Positions 63,201 to 64,000 of a stretch of DNA of 64,000 nt are shown here, piece after piece. Where the stretch lies: positions 45,487,813 to 45,551,812 of the forward strand of contig CM046855.1 of the NCBI GenBank assembly GCA_025617745.1. The letters run 5' to 3'. This stretch comes from Heliocidaris erythrogramma. Its lineage: Eukaryota > Echinodermata > Echinoidea > Camarodonta > Echinometridae. The notes below the pieces were generated by a model. The model made no database searches, had not been told where the DNA came from, and saw only the letters and a program-made list of their open reading frames with translations. The position numbers and the translations under genes are program-made. Numbering within the stretch: the stretch's first letter is position 1; the number at the start of each line of letters is the position of its first letter.

Positions 63201-64000
63201 AGCATCGCAATAATCATTCTGATTCTGCCTCACCACAATTTTTCTTGATAACACATGTGGATTACACGATGAATCAATACATTTATTGAAAGATAAGCAC
63301 ACTATAATTACCCCTTCAAATCGCCCCTTCACTTTTAGAGACGCGCCATCCGAATATTCTGCTTCAGCTAAATGGCATCGGCTATCTCTTCATCAGTATT
63401 TCGTACATAATCATAAATGTATATTTAGACATGTAATCCAATAGTGGAATGATGTTTGCCTACTTTGCATGATATTTTCAAATAGATAAGCATCTACGAA
63501 GGCGCCATATCTATACACAGTAAATGTTGTTACATTTAGATATTCATTTGCTGACATACATGCATTACACCAAAGCACACACTTTGGACATATTGAATGG
63601 AAAACGGTCTGCTCTAGGCTACTAGGGTGTTATTACTCGTCCAACAGTGCGTATCAGCTATCAGTATAGAGAATGGCAGGACCGTGTCTAATTAAAAGCC
63701 TCACCTATTATGACAAGTAAATTATTTTCAACACTGGATACTCGAATTCCGCCAGTTGTTCCATCGTCTGACATGATCAACGTAGTTCTTAATTCCTCAG
63801 TTCACACTTTGTATCCATGTTTCCTAATTTGATTTGCTCTGAACAATGAAATAATTTCATATCTGCCACGATGTCGATGTTTTTTAATTATTTTTTTTGT
63901 ACAACATTCTTTCGGTTTTATTGATGCAGTCGTGCTATTAGCATGGACGAGTTTATTCATATTCAGGGCTAATATCTATATCGTATTGTCACATGACCCA
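60220..64000. other. Intergenic AT-rich stretch, no recognised gene
   Basis: No frame here exceeds about 90 codons and none is recognised. A weak tRNA-A-box-like motif (GTGGTATAGTGATTAAGC) occurs near 61846 and a related one (TAGTGTGGTTAAGATGC) near 61968, possibly SINE remnants. A G10 run lies near 60400. Confidence 0.5.

Noticed and set aside
1-64000. CRISPR array, operon or prokaryotic signals
   Set aside because: Introns, polyadenylation hexamers, MITEs and SINE-like sequence show a eukaryotic nuclear genome; no regularly spaced direct-repeat array exists apart from coding and simple repeats.

Overview
The window looks like nuclear DNA of a marine invertebrate, most likely an echinoderm or a related deuterostome. 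The evidence is AT-rich intergenic sequence, large introns with canonical GT-AG splice sites, many short hAT- and mariner-like MITEs, a tRNA-derived SINE-like fragment, and an AHNAK-family giant gene. The phylum is inferred from repeat style and gene content only; there was no database comparison.

One protein-coding gene dominates and lies on the minus strand. Four exons join in frame: exon 1 (47542-47875), exon 2 (32181-32276), exon 3 (28322-28413) and a single giant terminal exon 4 (3693-22268). Junction phases are 1, 1 and 0, and the predicted protein is 6365 residues. Exon 1 encodes a MARCKS-style N-terminus: an N-myristoylation consensus (MGNKPS) followed by a basic, serine/phenylalanine-containing segment that resembles the MARCKS effector domain. 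Exon 4 encodes AHNAK-type repeats (GPDVDIKGPKVEGDISGPD and LKMPKI segments), a glycine-rich array of about 26 DKPDISLGGGG units, four Ser/Asp clusters each preceded by a Lys/Arg-aromatic patch, and a 1.5-1.6 kb-residue-scale non-repetitive C-terminal region. That last region has SH3-ligand and KRAP-like prolines, a recurring W-K-D/E-x-L-K motif, and a Gln-rich coiled coil. Few short 5' exons followed by one enormous last exon is the architecture known for vertebrate AHNAK. The expected N-terminal PDZ-like domain is not seen.

Layout: 1-900 is downstream intergenic sequence with a hairpin MITE. About 900-3692 is the probable 3' UTR. 3693-22268 is the giant exon. 22269-28321 is intron 3, with a hAT-like element (22461-23123) and a 4.1-kb segment bounded by perfect 48-bp inverted repeats (23190-27325). 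28414-32180 is intron 2, with a MITE with target duplication at 30848-31069 and a mariner-like MITE just beside exon 2. 32277-47541 is intron 1, rich in MITEs. 47876-64000 is the 5' flank, where I recognise no gene but do see several MITEs and simple repeats. The long plus-strand proline-rich reading frames opposite exon 4 are shadows of the minus-strand gene.
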